From the NCBI GenBank assembly GCA_027886175.1, contig JAJNNQ010000075.1, positions 2,521,001 to 2,585,000 on the forward strand: a DNA stretch of 64,000 nt. The letters are read 5' to 3'. The notes beneath the pieces were generated by a model. That model was given only the letters and a program-made list of their open reading frames with translations. It was not told the origin of the DNA and made no database searches. The position numbers and the translations under genes are program-made. Origin of the DNA: Phylloscopus collybita (taxonomy: Eukaryota > Chordata > Aves > Passeriformes > Phylloscopidae). Each line of letters starts with the position of its first letter. Within the stretch, counting starts at the first letter, position 1. Positions 36,121-46,506 of the stretch are shown here, in pieces.

Positions 36121-36521
36121 TGGGCCATCAATCCTTATCAGAAGTCTCAGTGCCTCTCCACCTTCCATTGGTATTGTAATTCCATTGTCTCTTTCCCAGA
36201 GCTGGGGTATTCCTCTGTGCTAAGTGAGTTTTCTCTGACATTCCTAAGACTACATGTTTTACCATCACCCATTACAGTAAGCATTATAATTACATAAAAT
36301 ATAGTATGAGAACATGAATTAGCATTTATTACAACCAATATCACCTTATTAGGAAAACATGAATTAATCCATCATAACATGCACAATGTAAATCCAGACT
36401 AATTCTTCTGATTGGTTTCACAGTGGGGATGTACAGGACAGAGTTCAGCCTCTGTTCTTCCTCTTTCAGTGCTTACCTGCCCCATACTTGCTGTGGTACA
36501 GAAATCAGATGTTTCTGCACA

Positions 36522-36523
<2 letters not shown>
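36121..36523. other. Unassigned DNA between two LTRs
   Basis: May include the remaining U3 of the older LTR. Nothing else recognised. Confidence 0.4.

Positions 36524-36557
<34 letters not shown>
36524..36557. repeat. T34 homopolymer
   Basis: An uninterrupted run of 34 T. Read on the minus strand it is a poly(A), but no processed-gene body is recognised at 36558-36690. Confidence 0.95.
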
Positions 36558-36561
<4 letters not shown>

Positions 36562-36689
36562 ATTTCCTAGTTCTGACACAGCAGCATGGGGAAGTTTTTG
36601 TTTCTGTGTTTAATGGTGAATGGCTTACAGTCTGCTTGCATAGCTTGCAAAGCTGTAGTGGCTGAACTCTCTCAGCTGTGGTGAGCCAT

Positions 36690-36694
36690 TAATT
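36690..36694. repeat. Target-site duplication TAATT, left copy
   Basis: TAATT flanks the LTR at 36690-36694 and 37317-37321, directly abutting its TG and CA ends. Confidence 0.82.
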
Positions 36695-37316
36695 TGAAGA
36701 ACTAAGGATTTTAAGAAAGTTAAGATTATAGTTGCTGAATTAGCTGAAGTAGGTAGATAAGACTTGTTTGCAGTTAACAGAAGCAGGATCTTACACAAGC
36801 TATCCCAGATTTAGTAACTCATTGCTTGTCAACTTTATGTTTATGTAGCTCTGCTTGTAATGAAAAAAAAAATGTGGTAAATGGATCTCAAGGACACAAG
36901 GTAGTTGCAGGCTTCCCATGCTTGAAGGACCCGTTGAACACAGGAAACTATAAGTTCTACCAAGGATTCGTTTGTCAAGTTTGCATTGAAAGGCAGAAAG
37001 GTCAGAACGAGAAAGACTCATTTTACTTCCTCATTTCTAGTGACCCTTCCCCAGAATGGACCCCTGACTCTTTTCAGGGAACAAACTATGCACACTTAAA
37101 TCCTTTTTCCCAATTAGCATACAAAGTGGAGATGAGGAAGTCACAGGGGTGTGATTATGCATTTGTATTTTATTTAACACTTTTGTAAATAAAAAGCTTT
37201 GTAATTACCTGTGATCTTGGCAGTGTGCATTAGGGAGTTATCCCACATGCTGCCCTGCGTTGCAATAAACATACCCACTTTCTAACTTTAAACTGTTAGA
37301 GAGTTTTTGTCTGTCA
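36695..37316 (+). mobile_element. Solo LTR with perfect 5-bp target duplication
   Basis: 622 bp beginning TGAAGAACTAAGGATTTTAAG and ending GAGTTTTTGTCTGTCA, flanked by TAATT on both sides. Near the 3' part it has 'gtattttatttaacacttttgtaaataaaaagc' (AATAAA) and then 'gcaataaacatacccactttc' (a second AATAAA about 70 bp on), the layout of a promoter/polyadenylation region of an LTR. The 120-codon frame at 36826-37188 lies wholly in the presumptive U3 and has no recognisable domain. The family is not named; a 5-bp duplication fits ERVL-type elements. Confidence 0.8.
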
Positions 37317-37321
37317 TAATT

Positions 37322-37346
37322 GAATATCGATATTAGATCGATATTC
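37322..37346. repeat. 10-bp perfect inverted repeat
   Basis: GAATATCGAT (37322-37331) and ATCGATATTC (37337-37346) are reverse complements with ATTAG between. It begins at the base after the right target duplication of the LTR. Confidence 0.95.
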
Positions 37347-38734
37347 GTATTTTAATAATCCACTGGTTTCTTCCCATAGAAGCAATGTGGTGAAAAAAAG
37401 TTTTAGAAATACCAAGTGAAACTTGCAATACAAATCCACAGAAAGCGTATCTAGACTAGAACATCTTCTGCTTTCAGTATTCTGGGGGGAAAAGACTCTC
37501 TAGCTGAGTGCTCAACACATTTTGCCTAATTAAGCTTTCCTTTTGACTTTGGCTTGCTTTGCGAGCTCATGCAGTTAGTTCTGGGCAGACACTAGGAACA
37601 ATTCAGTTGTAGGGAGCTGTAGGGGAAATTCAGGTTCTGGCCTTTCCTACCCCAGTGGTCTCCCAGTGAAATGTCTCTCAGAGGCTGCTTTGGCTTCTTG
37701 CATGGCAAGACCTGTGAATTCCATAATTTGGTGGCTCACACTGGCTGGCTGTGCCCAGGTGTTGGCAGTGGGGGCTAGGGTAGCCAGGGAGCAGACACTG
37801 GATTTCCCCTGTGTCAGACACAGGTTTCAGCCTTCATCTTGACCTTTTCCCACCTGTTGAGTGAGAGTGAGAGAACAGAGGTGCAGGGCTGGCAGCTGCC
37901 CATGGCTGAGGTGGATTAAAGCTGCTGCTCCTCCTCCTCTGGCTTTGGTTTTCACAGCTTTTCCTCACACTTTTCCCTCACTCCCCATGCTACCATGCAG
38001 TGGTTTTGCCTTCCCAGCCTAACAAAGTCAGAATAAAGCAGAAGCAGCACATGTGAGAGAGGACATTCCCAAGAAAATGAATGGTGCTAAGCTGGTGGGA
38101 TGGTGGAAGCACACACACACAATCTTCCAATTCTTCCCACACTGGTTTTAGGGCTTAAAAGCATTTTGTGTAGTGGGTGTCTTCAACCTTTTCTGTGAAG
38201 GAGGAATGACAGCCCCTCGTCTAAGGAGACAAGGTGCAAACTCCGAAATGAGTTCTCCCTCTTGGATGTCTCCTGTCTGATGCTCATTTACTGCCTGTCA
38301 CCAAGTCCTGTTTGATTCCTTCCCTTTCTGATCTTTCTCAGCTTTCAGCTTCCAGTCTTCTTTTACTCTTGGTTGTCTGCTCCCTGTTGAAAATAACAAC
38401 TCATTTTAATATGAGCTGAGGGAAAGGGGAAACATTAGGCAGAAGAAACAAAAGTCTGTGAGGTTTTTAAAGCCATGCTCTCACTGACTCGCTGTAAAGT
38501 GCCATCAGCTGTTCAAAAATGCATCAGGAATGCATTCCTTTGGGATCCGTGTCTATGAAACAGTTTAAAACTAGAGAACATCCAGAGATTCAGAACTGGA
38601 GCATAGCATCAGACTAAAAACCCTGTAAAATAGTGAGGATGAAATTAAAAAACCTTATCCGGGAAGGTAAATATGGCAGGATGAGCTGGAATTGTGTGGC
38701 AATACTGGAGACAAAGCAGCTGTGGAATTTGCAT
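37347..38734. other. Unique DNA, somewhat GC-richer
   Basis: 37600-37960 is GC-richer than its surroundings, with phrases such as 'ctgctgctcctcctcctctggc', but no recognisable exon, CpG island or repeat. A CA run of five lies near 38111. Confidence 0.5.
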
Positions 38735-38945
38735 GGAACCATAGAATTATAGAATGGTTTGTGTTGGAAGGGATCTTAGAAATGGTCTTGTTCCAACCCC
38801 CTGCCATGAGCAGGAACATCTCCCACTAGACCAGGTTGCTCAGAGCCCCATCCAGTCTGGCCTGGAATACTTCCAGGGGTTTTCTACATCCACAATTCCT
38901 AGTGGGGCTCTGGAGAGCTTTTCTTGGACTCTCAGAACTAGCTGA
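38735..38945 (-). mobile_element. CR1 LINE 3' end
   Basis: 'catagaattatagaatggtttgtgttggaagggatcttagaaatggtcttgttccaaccccctgcc', 'agaccaggttgctcagagccccatccagtctggcc' is the complement of the CR1 tail, truncated near 38940. Confidence 0.95.
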
Positions 38946-40084
38946 TGGTGGGTAGTTCTGTTAAAACCAAATTAATCCTTTTGCTGTACCCCTTGCACAC
39001 ACTATTCTCATTGAACCTGTGTTGTGTATAGTGTGTTTGGGGACAGTTCATTCCTTCCAGACCTTCAAGGTGTCCCAGGGAAGGACATGAAGGTTTAGGT
39101 TCTTCAGACCCTGTGCAATGCCAAAAAACTTAAATGAAAAGAATTAAAAACCTTTTCCTTCCCAGATAAGCTGAGGCATTTATGGAAGAGCTGAAAATAG
39201 TCAAAAACTCTTTTTGTACGAACAATGGTTGAGTTTTCATTTTTTTTTAAGGAAGAGAATCAATTTTATGTGAAAATGAATCAGATTCCGCTCAGACAAA
39301 ATAGAGTTTCTAAGGACAATTCTGAATCAATATGAAATGTTCTCTTTTGTCAAATGATTACAGGGAGGGGAAACATAAAGATGGTTTTTGGATCTACTTT
39401 TGGGACTGGTCTCTGCAAGAGTCTCTGATGGAGGGAAGGGGACGTGGGCCATGATTTATTAGCACAAGCGTGTCACAAAATCTGAATTGGATGTTACTTT
39501 TCTGAGTGCTACAGGAAAAAGCCTAAAAGACAGGTTGGAAACATATCCCTCTATCTCTCCCTGAAGAGCATTCTCTATGGAATGGGGACTTTGTCCAAAT
39601 CCTGCTAAGAAAAACGTGTGATGGAAATGATTACATGGACATTATTTTTCATAATACATAGGAATTTGTATAGTTTAACAGAATCTCTGTTGATGAGTCA
39701 AGAAGAATAAACATTTATTATTAATAAATAATACCGGTGCTCTGCAGCAATGCAGAGCAATATTTATAACACAAATGATTAACAGAATCATAACTTACCA
39801 AGGACTAATAAACACAGAAAAATGACCTCTGGCTCAGGGGGTTCACAAGCTGAAAATTGCTGGACTTTGGGAGAGGTATGTGAGGAAATATCATGGTATA
39901 CTTGTCATCCTTTAAGCATCTACATTGGATCGTTATTTATCATCAATCAATCTGGTTTTATGTTCTTCACACCTTTAAGCCTCATTGTTATTTTTATCTT
40001 TTCAGAACTAACATGCATAATAAGTTGGCTTCCCTGGTTTTATTGTCTTGTTATAACACTACAGATTTCTGGCCATGACCTAGG
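38946..40084. other. Unique AT-rich DNA
   Basis: No recognised feature. 'atttattattaataaataata' at 39713-39733 is a local AT echo. Confidence 0.55.
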
Positions 40085-40345
40085 ATTTTACAGGTTTTTG
40101 TTGGTTTTTTTGTTTTGTTTTGTTTTGGTTTGGTTTTTTTTTTTTTTTTTTTGGTTTTTTTTTTTTTTTTTTTTTTTTTTGTTTTGTTTTTTTTTTTTTT
40201 TTGTTTGGTTGGGGTTTTTTTTGTGGGGTTTTTTTTGGGTTTTTTTTTTGTTTTTTTGGTTTTTTTTGGGTTTTTTGTTTTGTTTTGTTTTGTTTTGTTT
40301 TGGGTTTTTTTGGCTGTTGTTGTTGTTTTGGGTTTTTTTTTTCAG
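40085..40345. repeat. Long T/G low-complexity tract
   Basis: About 260 bp of T with G runs of one to four, including TTTTG units at 40278-40302, then TGT triplets, ending 'ttttttttcag'. It produces Phe/Trp/Gly-rich forward frames, the longest of 243 codons (39822-40553), and a Lys/Pro/Gln frame on the minus strand. None is a gene. Confidence 0.96.
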
Positions 40346-42252
40346 AAATAATTATAAATACAACAAGGAAAAGCATCCCAAGTGTTGTGATTTCCTGGGA
40401 AGGTCTTTCCAAACTACAAGCCCCCAAGTACCAGTTTTCCTTCCCTATAACTGGGGCCAGAGACAGGCACCATTTGGAGGGTCATTTCATGATTCAGGAG
40501 TGGAGTTTCAACCATCAGATTTCTCAAATAATAAAACATCTCTATTCTGGTGATGATGCTTGATAATGAATTCACTCCTTAGTGAATTAATTCTTCAAGG
40601 ACAGGATTAGATTAATCACATCCCATCTCTCCATCAGCTCAGCCCCAAAGAGACTTTTCTTTCTCCCAAGTCACTCCCTAAGTTTAATTAATTGCAGCAC
40701 AAGTACAGGCAAAAGAGATCTTTGTATGTTCCTCCCTGACCATGGGCTCAGAGTTCTTGCATAGCATTGAGGACAACAGCATTAAGGAACAATTTTAATA
40801 CTCTGGTATTAAATTTAATACTCTGGTATTAAATTTGTCCCACCTTGCAAGGAGCTCAGGCCATTTTTCAGTCAAAGTATCTTCATAATCAATTTCTAAT
40901 AGGAATAGAAAGTAAAAGGTTGCCACAAATAATTCTGCTGCTCCATTCCTGGATGAATAACTTAAGAATTATAAGGGATTTGATACCACTGAGGGAGGCC
41001 TGGATGAGCTTATGGATGCATTACTAAACACAGCAGAAAGAACAGTAAAAGCACAATCTAATTTTGTGAGAAAATTAAAGAAATAAAAACTATAACAGAA
41101 AAAGTATTGACACTACTCTGGAAATCTGACTCTTTGTGATGTGAGTATACTGAGAGTAAAATGTGAGAGGCCAGTGGTAAACTGAGCTAATCTGACAAAG
41201 AACATCCTGGGGAAAATGGAAACCCCATGTGAGTGCATCATCAGTAAGAACATGGGAGGTACTCAGTGGGCTCAAACCACTCTGGCATGGAAAAATTGTT
41301 AGAAAAGTTAAGAGTGAGCCTTGTCATGTGTTACCAGGGTTCATATAAAATTTCAATGAGAGATAACTGGTCCAATAAATACTAAGATGACAAACCAAAC
41401 TCACAGATTATAATAGGAAAAGAATATTAAATAATCATCAACTAAAATATACCTTCTTCCAATTAACTTCATCCTGGGTAATTTATTTAATTGGCTAATG
41501 CTATCTCAGATTTTCAAGACCTTGTGGAAGAAAAGGAAACTGGAAGAGGAAAAAGTCCACAAAAGCTGTCTTTATAATGGAAAAGAAAAAAAAAATAAAT
41601 ATTCAGTCCCTAACAAAAGAGAACAACATTGAGCAGGCAGCTAAACAACCAGGGTGACAAGGGGATGGATTTGTCAAGAACACAATGTGTGGTTTCCTTG
41701 TATGGCAAGATAATAAACACTGTGGAGCATCGTGGAGTGGGGGAAAGCCTTCAATCCTTGTCTGCAGTGAAGCTCTGCCAGTGTAGGACCTGACAATCCC
41801 ATCAGTAAGATAAACATTAACTAAACAAAATTACTCTGAGGGGAGGCAAACCTGACAATAACTTCTGCCCAGAGCACATAACAAAGTTGTGCTGATGAGT
41901 GAAGGGTTGTATCAAATAAGGTTTTTCAGACATCTGTGCTGGGTAGAGCTCAGTTTATATCCTCACAGGTGAAACTGGGATTAGGTTTATTCACATCAAG
42001 TTTTTGAGGACTATTCTTATTTTTGCAGGACACAGTGGAAAGTCTTGGCAAATGTGAGAGATAGGCTGGAAATTGTGGCTGCACATTTTTCTAGATTGGC
42101 ACATACCTTCAATTTTGGTAAAACTACTTTCCAAAATGCAAGCTGGGGAGAACTTGTGAAAACAGGAATTGTTCTGCAAAGGATCTATGGATTATAGTAG
42201 ATCTCAGGCCAAATACAAGACAAATATTTCCCATTCTGACCAAAAGGGAAAA
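40346..42252. other. Unique AT-rich DNA with a tandem hairpin
   Basis: Besides the repeat at 40794-40833, nothing recognised. An A13 run lies near 41587. Confidence 0.55.
40794..40833. repeat. Two tandem copies of a 20-bp perfect hairpin
   Basis: TTTAATACTCTGGTATTAAA occurs twice with no gap (40794-40813 and 40814-40833). Each copy has 8-bp arms TTTAATAC and GTATTAAA around TCTG. Confidence 0.97.
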
Positions 42253-42490
42253 GGAAAGGAAAGGAAAGGAAAGGAAAGGAAAGGAAAGGAAAGGAAAGGA
42301 AAGGAAAGGAAAGGAAAGGAAAGGAAAGGAAAGGAAAGGAAAGGAAAGGAAAGGAAAGGAAAGGAAAGGAAAGGAAAGGAAAGGAAAAAAGAAAAGAAAA
42401 GAAAAGAAAAGAAAAGAAAAGAAAAGAAAAGAAAAGAAAAGAAAAGAAAAGAAAAGAAAAGAAAAGAAAAGAAAAGAAAAGAAAAGAAAA
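42253..42490. repeat. (GGAAA)27-(GAAAA)20 purine microsatellite
   Basis: Perfect GGAAA pentamers at 42253-42387, three A, then perfect GAAAA pentamers at 42391-42490. The plus strand is pure purine for about 240 bp. Open frames through it on both strands are artefacts of a 5-bp unit without stop codons. Confidence 0.98.
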
Positions 42491-43404
42491 AAAGTGAGCC
42501 AGTTCAGGCTTTCTCTTTTCAGACAGATAATAATAGACTGAAGATATGAGAAAAGGAAAATGCACTGAATAACTTGAGACAGATCATTAGTGTGGTCTAT
42601 GTAATCTTTTACAGAGAAATTTGGGAGCCCCCTAAGTACCTTTTAGGAGGTTGGCAAATCCACTATCCCAAAAAATGCCCAATCAGTGGTGAAACTGAGC
42701 AGGTATTCCCAGCAGGCACATGCAGAGCTCATAAATCCATATACCCATGGTGGCCACACTGGTTCAGACAGAGACACATCCTCACATGCAGCTTTGTCTT
42801 GCTGCCCTTGTTTGGCAGCTCAGGGTTAAGGTCTGTTAATAGGAGGGATATTTGTTTATTTGTTTAATTAGATAAATGCATATGCACCTATATATAGTGC
42901 ATATATAGATATGAAAATGTATGTGCAGAGTGTGAATCCAACTCCCCTGGGTCATGCCCTTCCCAGTTTCTGGCATCTGGAGAGATGAGCCCTTGAGGCC
43001 ACAGCGTCACACAACAAAAACAGACCCAGGGTGTGAATTGTGTGGTAGCTCAGACAACTCTTTCTAGCCCCTGATCCCTCTATTTCACAATTCTTGTTGC
43101 TTCTCGAACCACTTAAACCTATTCCTTTCCCTGCCACAGCTTTCTCCCTCCCACATCCAATAATAATCCTTGTGGAATCACAAAATGACATGACATTTCC
43201 CATTTCCCCAAGGAAGTGACCCCTCTTAGTGTGTGAGTGGGCTCTCTCCCTGACCCACTGAGGGGGTTCCCCCCCTCCCATGGGGCTGGGGCTGGTCTGA
43301 CCCATCACTGAGAGTTCCCTCACTGCCCTTTTTCCTCTTGGCTCCTCTGTGTGTGGGGAGGTTTTCCTGTGATGAGCCTGGGAGCAGCCAGGGCAGGTTT
43401 GTTT
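42491..43404. other. Unassigned DNA, GC-richer at 43.2 kb
   Basis: 42600-42840 and 42950-43400 are non-repetitive by eye and moderately GC-rich. I could not match them to a gene or repeat. An AT-rich 'gcacctatatatagtgcatatatagatatg' patch lies at 42883-42913. Confidence 0.45.
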
Positions 43405-43516
43405 GGTGGGGGGTTTTTTGTTTGTTTGTTTATTTTGTTTGGTTTTGGTTTTTTGTGGGGTTTTTTTTGTTGGTTTGTTGTTGTTGTTGTTTTGGTTTTG
43501 GTTTTTTTGGGGGGGG
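43405..43516. repeat. T/G low-complexity tract
   Basis: T with G runs, TTTG units and TTG triplets, ending in a run of 8 G (43509-43516). Same type as 13.0, 18.4 and 40.1 kb. Confidence 0.93.
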
Positions 43517-43650
43517 CAGGGGTTACCTACTCCCAGTAGCTCCTTTGTGGGTCTTTTGTGGGTGTGAAGATGAATTTTGCTAGGAGTTAACAATGGAATG
43601 TTCATATGCACTTACGGGCTGCCCTGAATTGAACCCCAAATAAGCTTTTT
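43517..43650. other. Unassigned spacer
   Basis: Nothing recognised. Confidence 0.45.
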
Positions 43651-43712
43651 TTTTTCAGAAAAAAAAATAAGAAAAAGAAAAAAAAAAAGAAAAAAAGAAA
43701 AAAAAATAAAAA
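43651..43712. repeat. A-rich low-complexity run
   Basis: A runs of 4-9 interrupted by single G or T, preceded by T11 and followed by T12 near 43729-43740. Confidence 0.92.
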
Positions 43713-43910
43713 GAAAACTAATTCTACCTTTTTTTTTTTTAAATACTAAGTTAAAAATAAAAAGGCTTTGAACTGCCAGCTGCTAAAGAATGTGCAGATG
43801 TTGGAAACAGCTGGCAAGCCACTGCCTTCATGCTTACAGAAATCTCAACCAGCTGTTATTTTTTCATCCTGCACAACTTCTACTTTTGCTGTGATAGGAT
43901 GCAGATCTCT

Positions 43911-43948
43911 GTTATTTTACTCACAGAGAGTAAAATAACTCTCTGTGA
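43911..43948. repeat. Two overlapping, mutually exclusive inverted repeats
   Basis: Hairpin A: GTTATTTTACTC (43911-43922) with GAGTAAAATAAC (43928-43939), 12-bp arms, 5-nt loop. Hairpin B: TCACAGAGAG (43921-43930) with CTCTCTGTGA (43939-43948), 10-bp arms, 8-nt loop. They share bases and cannot both form. Confidence 0.96.
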
Positions 43949-44187
43949 CTGTCATGTTCCCCTCAACACCCCAAGTTCAACCTATTTGCCCTCCTCTGTC
44001 CTGCCTGGTCTGTCTCCAGCTGGTGCCACTTCTCTGCCAGCTGCAGCTCCAGCGTGTCTGTGGATGCTTCAGGAGAAATTTTGTGTCTCATGAACCACAG
44101 GAATAAACTTGGAAAATGCTGAAAGTATCTGCCCAGCATCACTCTTGAGGAATATCAAGCCAGAAATGAGGAACAGTGTCATGGAAT

Positions 44188-44580
44188 AATCCACGGAATC
44201 ACAGAATAGTTTGGGTTGGAAGGGACCATAAGGATTATCCAATTCCAACCCCCACCACGGGCAGAGATACCTTCCACTATCCCTGGTTGCTCCAAGCCCC
44301 ATCAACCTGACCTTGAACACTTCCTGGGATGGGGCGGCCACAACCTCTCTGTGCCAGGCCTTCACCACTCTCACAGGAAATTTTTTTTTCCTATTATTTA
44401 ATCTAAACCTACTCTGTTTCAGTTTGAAGTAATTCCCCTTATTGCTGTCACTCCATACCCTTGTCCAAATTCTCTCTCCAGCTCTCTCAGAGCCCCTTTA
44501 GGAGCTGGAAGGGGCTCTGAAATCTCTCTGGAGCTTTCTTTTCTCCAGGCTGAACAACCCCAACTCTCTCCCCCAGTCCC
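44188..44580 (-). mobile_element. CR1 LINE tail, about 390 bp
   Basis: The complement of the CR1 3' UTR in order: 'cacagaatagtttgggttggaagggaccataaggattatccaattccaac', 'gatggggcggccacaacctctctgtgccaggccttcaccac', 'tttaatctaaacctactctgtttcagtttgaagtaattcccctta' and 'tttcttttctccaggctgaacaaccccaactctctcc'. Confidence 0.95.
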
Positions 44581-44879
44581 AAGCAGGCTATGTCCTGGCA
44601 GTCCACATATCAGCCTTGTAGATTTAAACAAACCTGGAGCAATGAATGCATCTCCAGGGCCATCCAAGTGCTCCCAGGCAGTGAAATACCCTGCCAACAT
44701 TACCCTCTGTAGCTCACTTTCCACCTCGAACTGAGGGAAAGAGAAATGCTTAGCTCAGGAGTACTTTTTCCAGGAGTGCATAGCTGGGTCGAATTGGATA
44801 TATTTCTGATCACAGGGGAGGAAGCTTTGCAAGGTTAAGGCTTCATTATGTTTCCTGGGACAGGGAATGTCAGCAGTTT
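44581..44879. other. Unassigned DNA
   Basis: Non-repetitive by eye. It leads into the CpG cluster. Confidence 0.45.
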
Positions 44880-45150
44880 GCACCCGAGGATGGAGTCTCC
44901 TCCATCCTTTCTCGGGAGGGCGATGCTGCCTCTGGCCGCACGCAACGGCAGCGCTCGGCGCTCGTGATCTGCTTCTCAAGGGCAGCAGGGCTCCTCTGGC
45001 AGAGCAGCCCTCCCAGAACTAATTCAGCAGATGTTTAATGCACTTAAATATATATGAATTTACCGGGAGCTGACAGTGCAGTCGCACCAGGCTCAGCCCT
45101 CACAAAGGGACTCTGTGTCCTTTAGCAGCGGAGAAGCCAAGTCAGGAGAA
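44880..45150. promoter_or_regulatory. Small CpG-dense patch, candidate regulatory element
   Basis: About ten CpGs fall in 44885-44967 (for example GGCCGCACGCAACGGCAGCG and CTCGGCGCTCG), and three more by 45128. No CR1 or LTR sequence is visible. A 74-codon minus-strand frame starts inside it (44979 to 44755) but resembles no protein I know. It is much shorter than a usual CpG island. It could be a weak promoter, an enhancer or a relic of an unrecognised GC-rich repeat. Confidence 0.35.
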
Positions 45151-45964
45151 ATTCCTGGGCAAGATCGTCCCACTGAGCAGCCTCTCAAACTGCTTTGACT
45201 TATCTCCAGCTAATTGCTCAGTATAGAAAAGTGGTTTGTCATTGTCTTTGTATCTCTGTTAAGAACTGTGTGTGAACATGTGGAGAGAAATGCTTTTTTC
45301 TGAATCTTTGAAAAGTAACACCCAAAGCAGAGACAGAAGACAGAAGCCCAAAGTGCCTGGAAACAAACCTCAGTGATAGGAATTGTGCTGGAAAAAGCAA
45401 TAAAATCCATCTAAATTACATTTGGCATTTCCTTGGCTTGAGTTATTTGCAGAGAACCTGTCCTCTGACCCTTGGGTCTTCTGGTTTTAATTTGCCACCA
45501 CTGCTGTTGTCTTTCTAATCTTGTGCCTTTCTTCCATAGGAAAAAGGCTCAACCTTCAGGAGTTCAAGTGCCATGAATTGGAAAAGAACCACATCAATTA
45601 TTGTCACCGAAAGTGTCAATGCTTCACTCCTTTCTCCTCCTTTGTCTCTGCAATCTCTTGACCTTCTTTGTGTGGCAAGCTTATGACATGCACAAAACTA
45701 TCTCAAAGTACTCAAACCCTTGCTCGTCACAGATTGCAGTCCCCAAATACTCTTTCTGCTCCAATCAGATTAGTATTTGGCTGCACTAATTACACAAAAT
45801 TCTTAAAACATAATCTGGTTTTCCTGGGAAATCAATCACCAACCTGGGAAGCTCATCTGCTTTTACCGTCAATGTTTTGTGCAGGCAAATGGGCTCCTCT
45901 GATGTGTTTATAAGGAAGTAATTATTGGGCAAATCTGGACATTAATCAAGCATGATGATGGAAT
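45151..45964. other. Unique DNA
   Basis: No recognised feature. Frames of 60-80 codons at 45601-45913 have no domain. Confidence 0.55.
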
Positions 45965-46506
45965 AGATTGGGTTTAGCTGGGATACAGTTAAGTTTTTTT
46001 CACAACAGCTTGCATGGGGCTGCAGTTTGGATTTGTGATGAAAGTTGTGTTGGTGCTTTTACAACATCAAAGCCTCTTCTGCCTCTCACTGCAGGGGCAC
46101 AAAGAGATCTGATGGGCACATCCAGGACAACTGACCCCAGCTGACCAAAGGGATATTCCAGACAAACCATGGCATGCTCAGGATATAAAGCTGGGGGAAG
46201 AGGAGGGAAGGGAGGGATGTTCTCAGCCGTGGATTTGTCTCTCCAAGTCACTGTCACACAGGAAGGAGCTCTGCTTCCCTGGGGGTGGCTGAACACCTGC
46301 CTGCCCTTGGCAAGTGGGGAAGGAGTTTCTTGTTTTCCTTTCCTGATGGGCACAACTTTACTTTTCCCTGTTAAACTGTCTTTATCTCAACCCACAAGTT
46401 TTCTCACTTTTACCTTCCCATTTTCTTCATGGTCCCATCCCAGGAAGAGGGGAGTGAGTGAGACCTTGTGTGTGGCTCAGCTGCCCACAGAAAACAAACC
46501 ATGACA
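45965..46506 (+). mobile_element. Solo LTR of a common avian endogenous retrovirus
   Basis: Recognised by order and wording: a 5' 'gggtttagctgggatacagttaag...cttgcatggggctgcagtttggatttgtg', 'ggacaactgaccccagctgaccaaagggatattcca', a TATA box 'ggatataaagctgggggaaga' (about 46178-46198), then U5 'cctgttaaactgtctttatctcaacccacaagttttctcacttttacc', 'gggagtgagtgagac' and the end 'aaccatgaca' at 46506. The U3 appears shortened by an internal deletion after 'ttggtgctttt' (46061). The TG start is eroded and no clear target duplication is seen. No internal viral genes. I recall this as an avian ERV LTR but will not give a family name without a search. Confidence 0.9.

Noticed and set aside
35647..36168. 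173-codon minus-strand frame
   Set aside because: Crosses the boundary between an LTR and its flanking sequence, so it is chance.
36524..36557. T34 considered as the tail of a processed pseudogene on the minus strand
   Set aside because: No gene-like body on either side. The next element is an LTR.
36826..37188. 120-codon plus-strand frame
   Set aside because: Lies entirely in the presumptive U3 of a solo LTR, with no recognisable domain.
39822..40553. Longest open frame in the window (243 codons)
   Set aside because: Its middle is Phe/Trp/Gly encoded by the T/G tract, with unrelated short ends and no domain.
42169..42565. Lys/Glu/Arg-rich and Phe/Leu/Ser-rich frames on opposite strands
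   Set aside because: Both are read-through of the GGAAA/GAAAA microsatellite, which has no stop codons in these frames.
44755..44979. 74-codon minus-strand frame starting in the CpG patch, considered as a first exon
   Set aside because: No similarity to any protein I know and no supporting splice evidence. Kept only as a CpG-dense candidate element.
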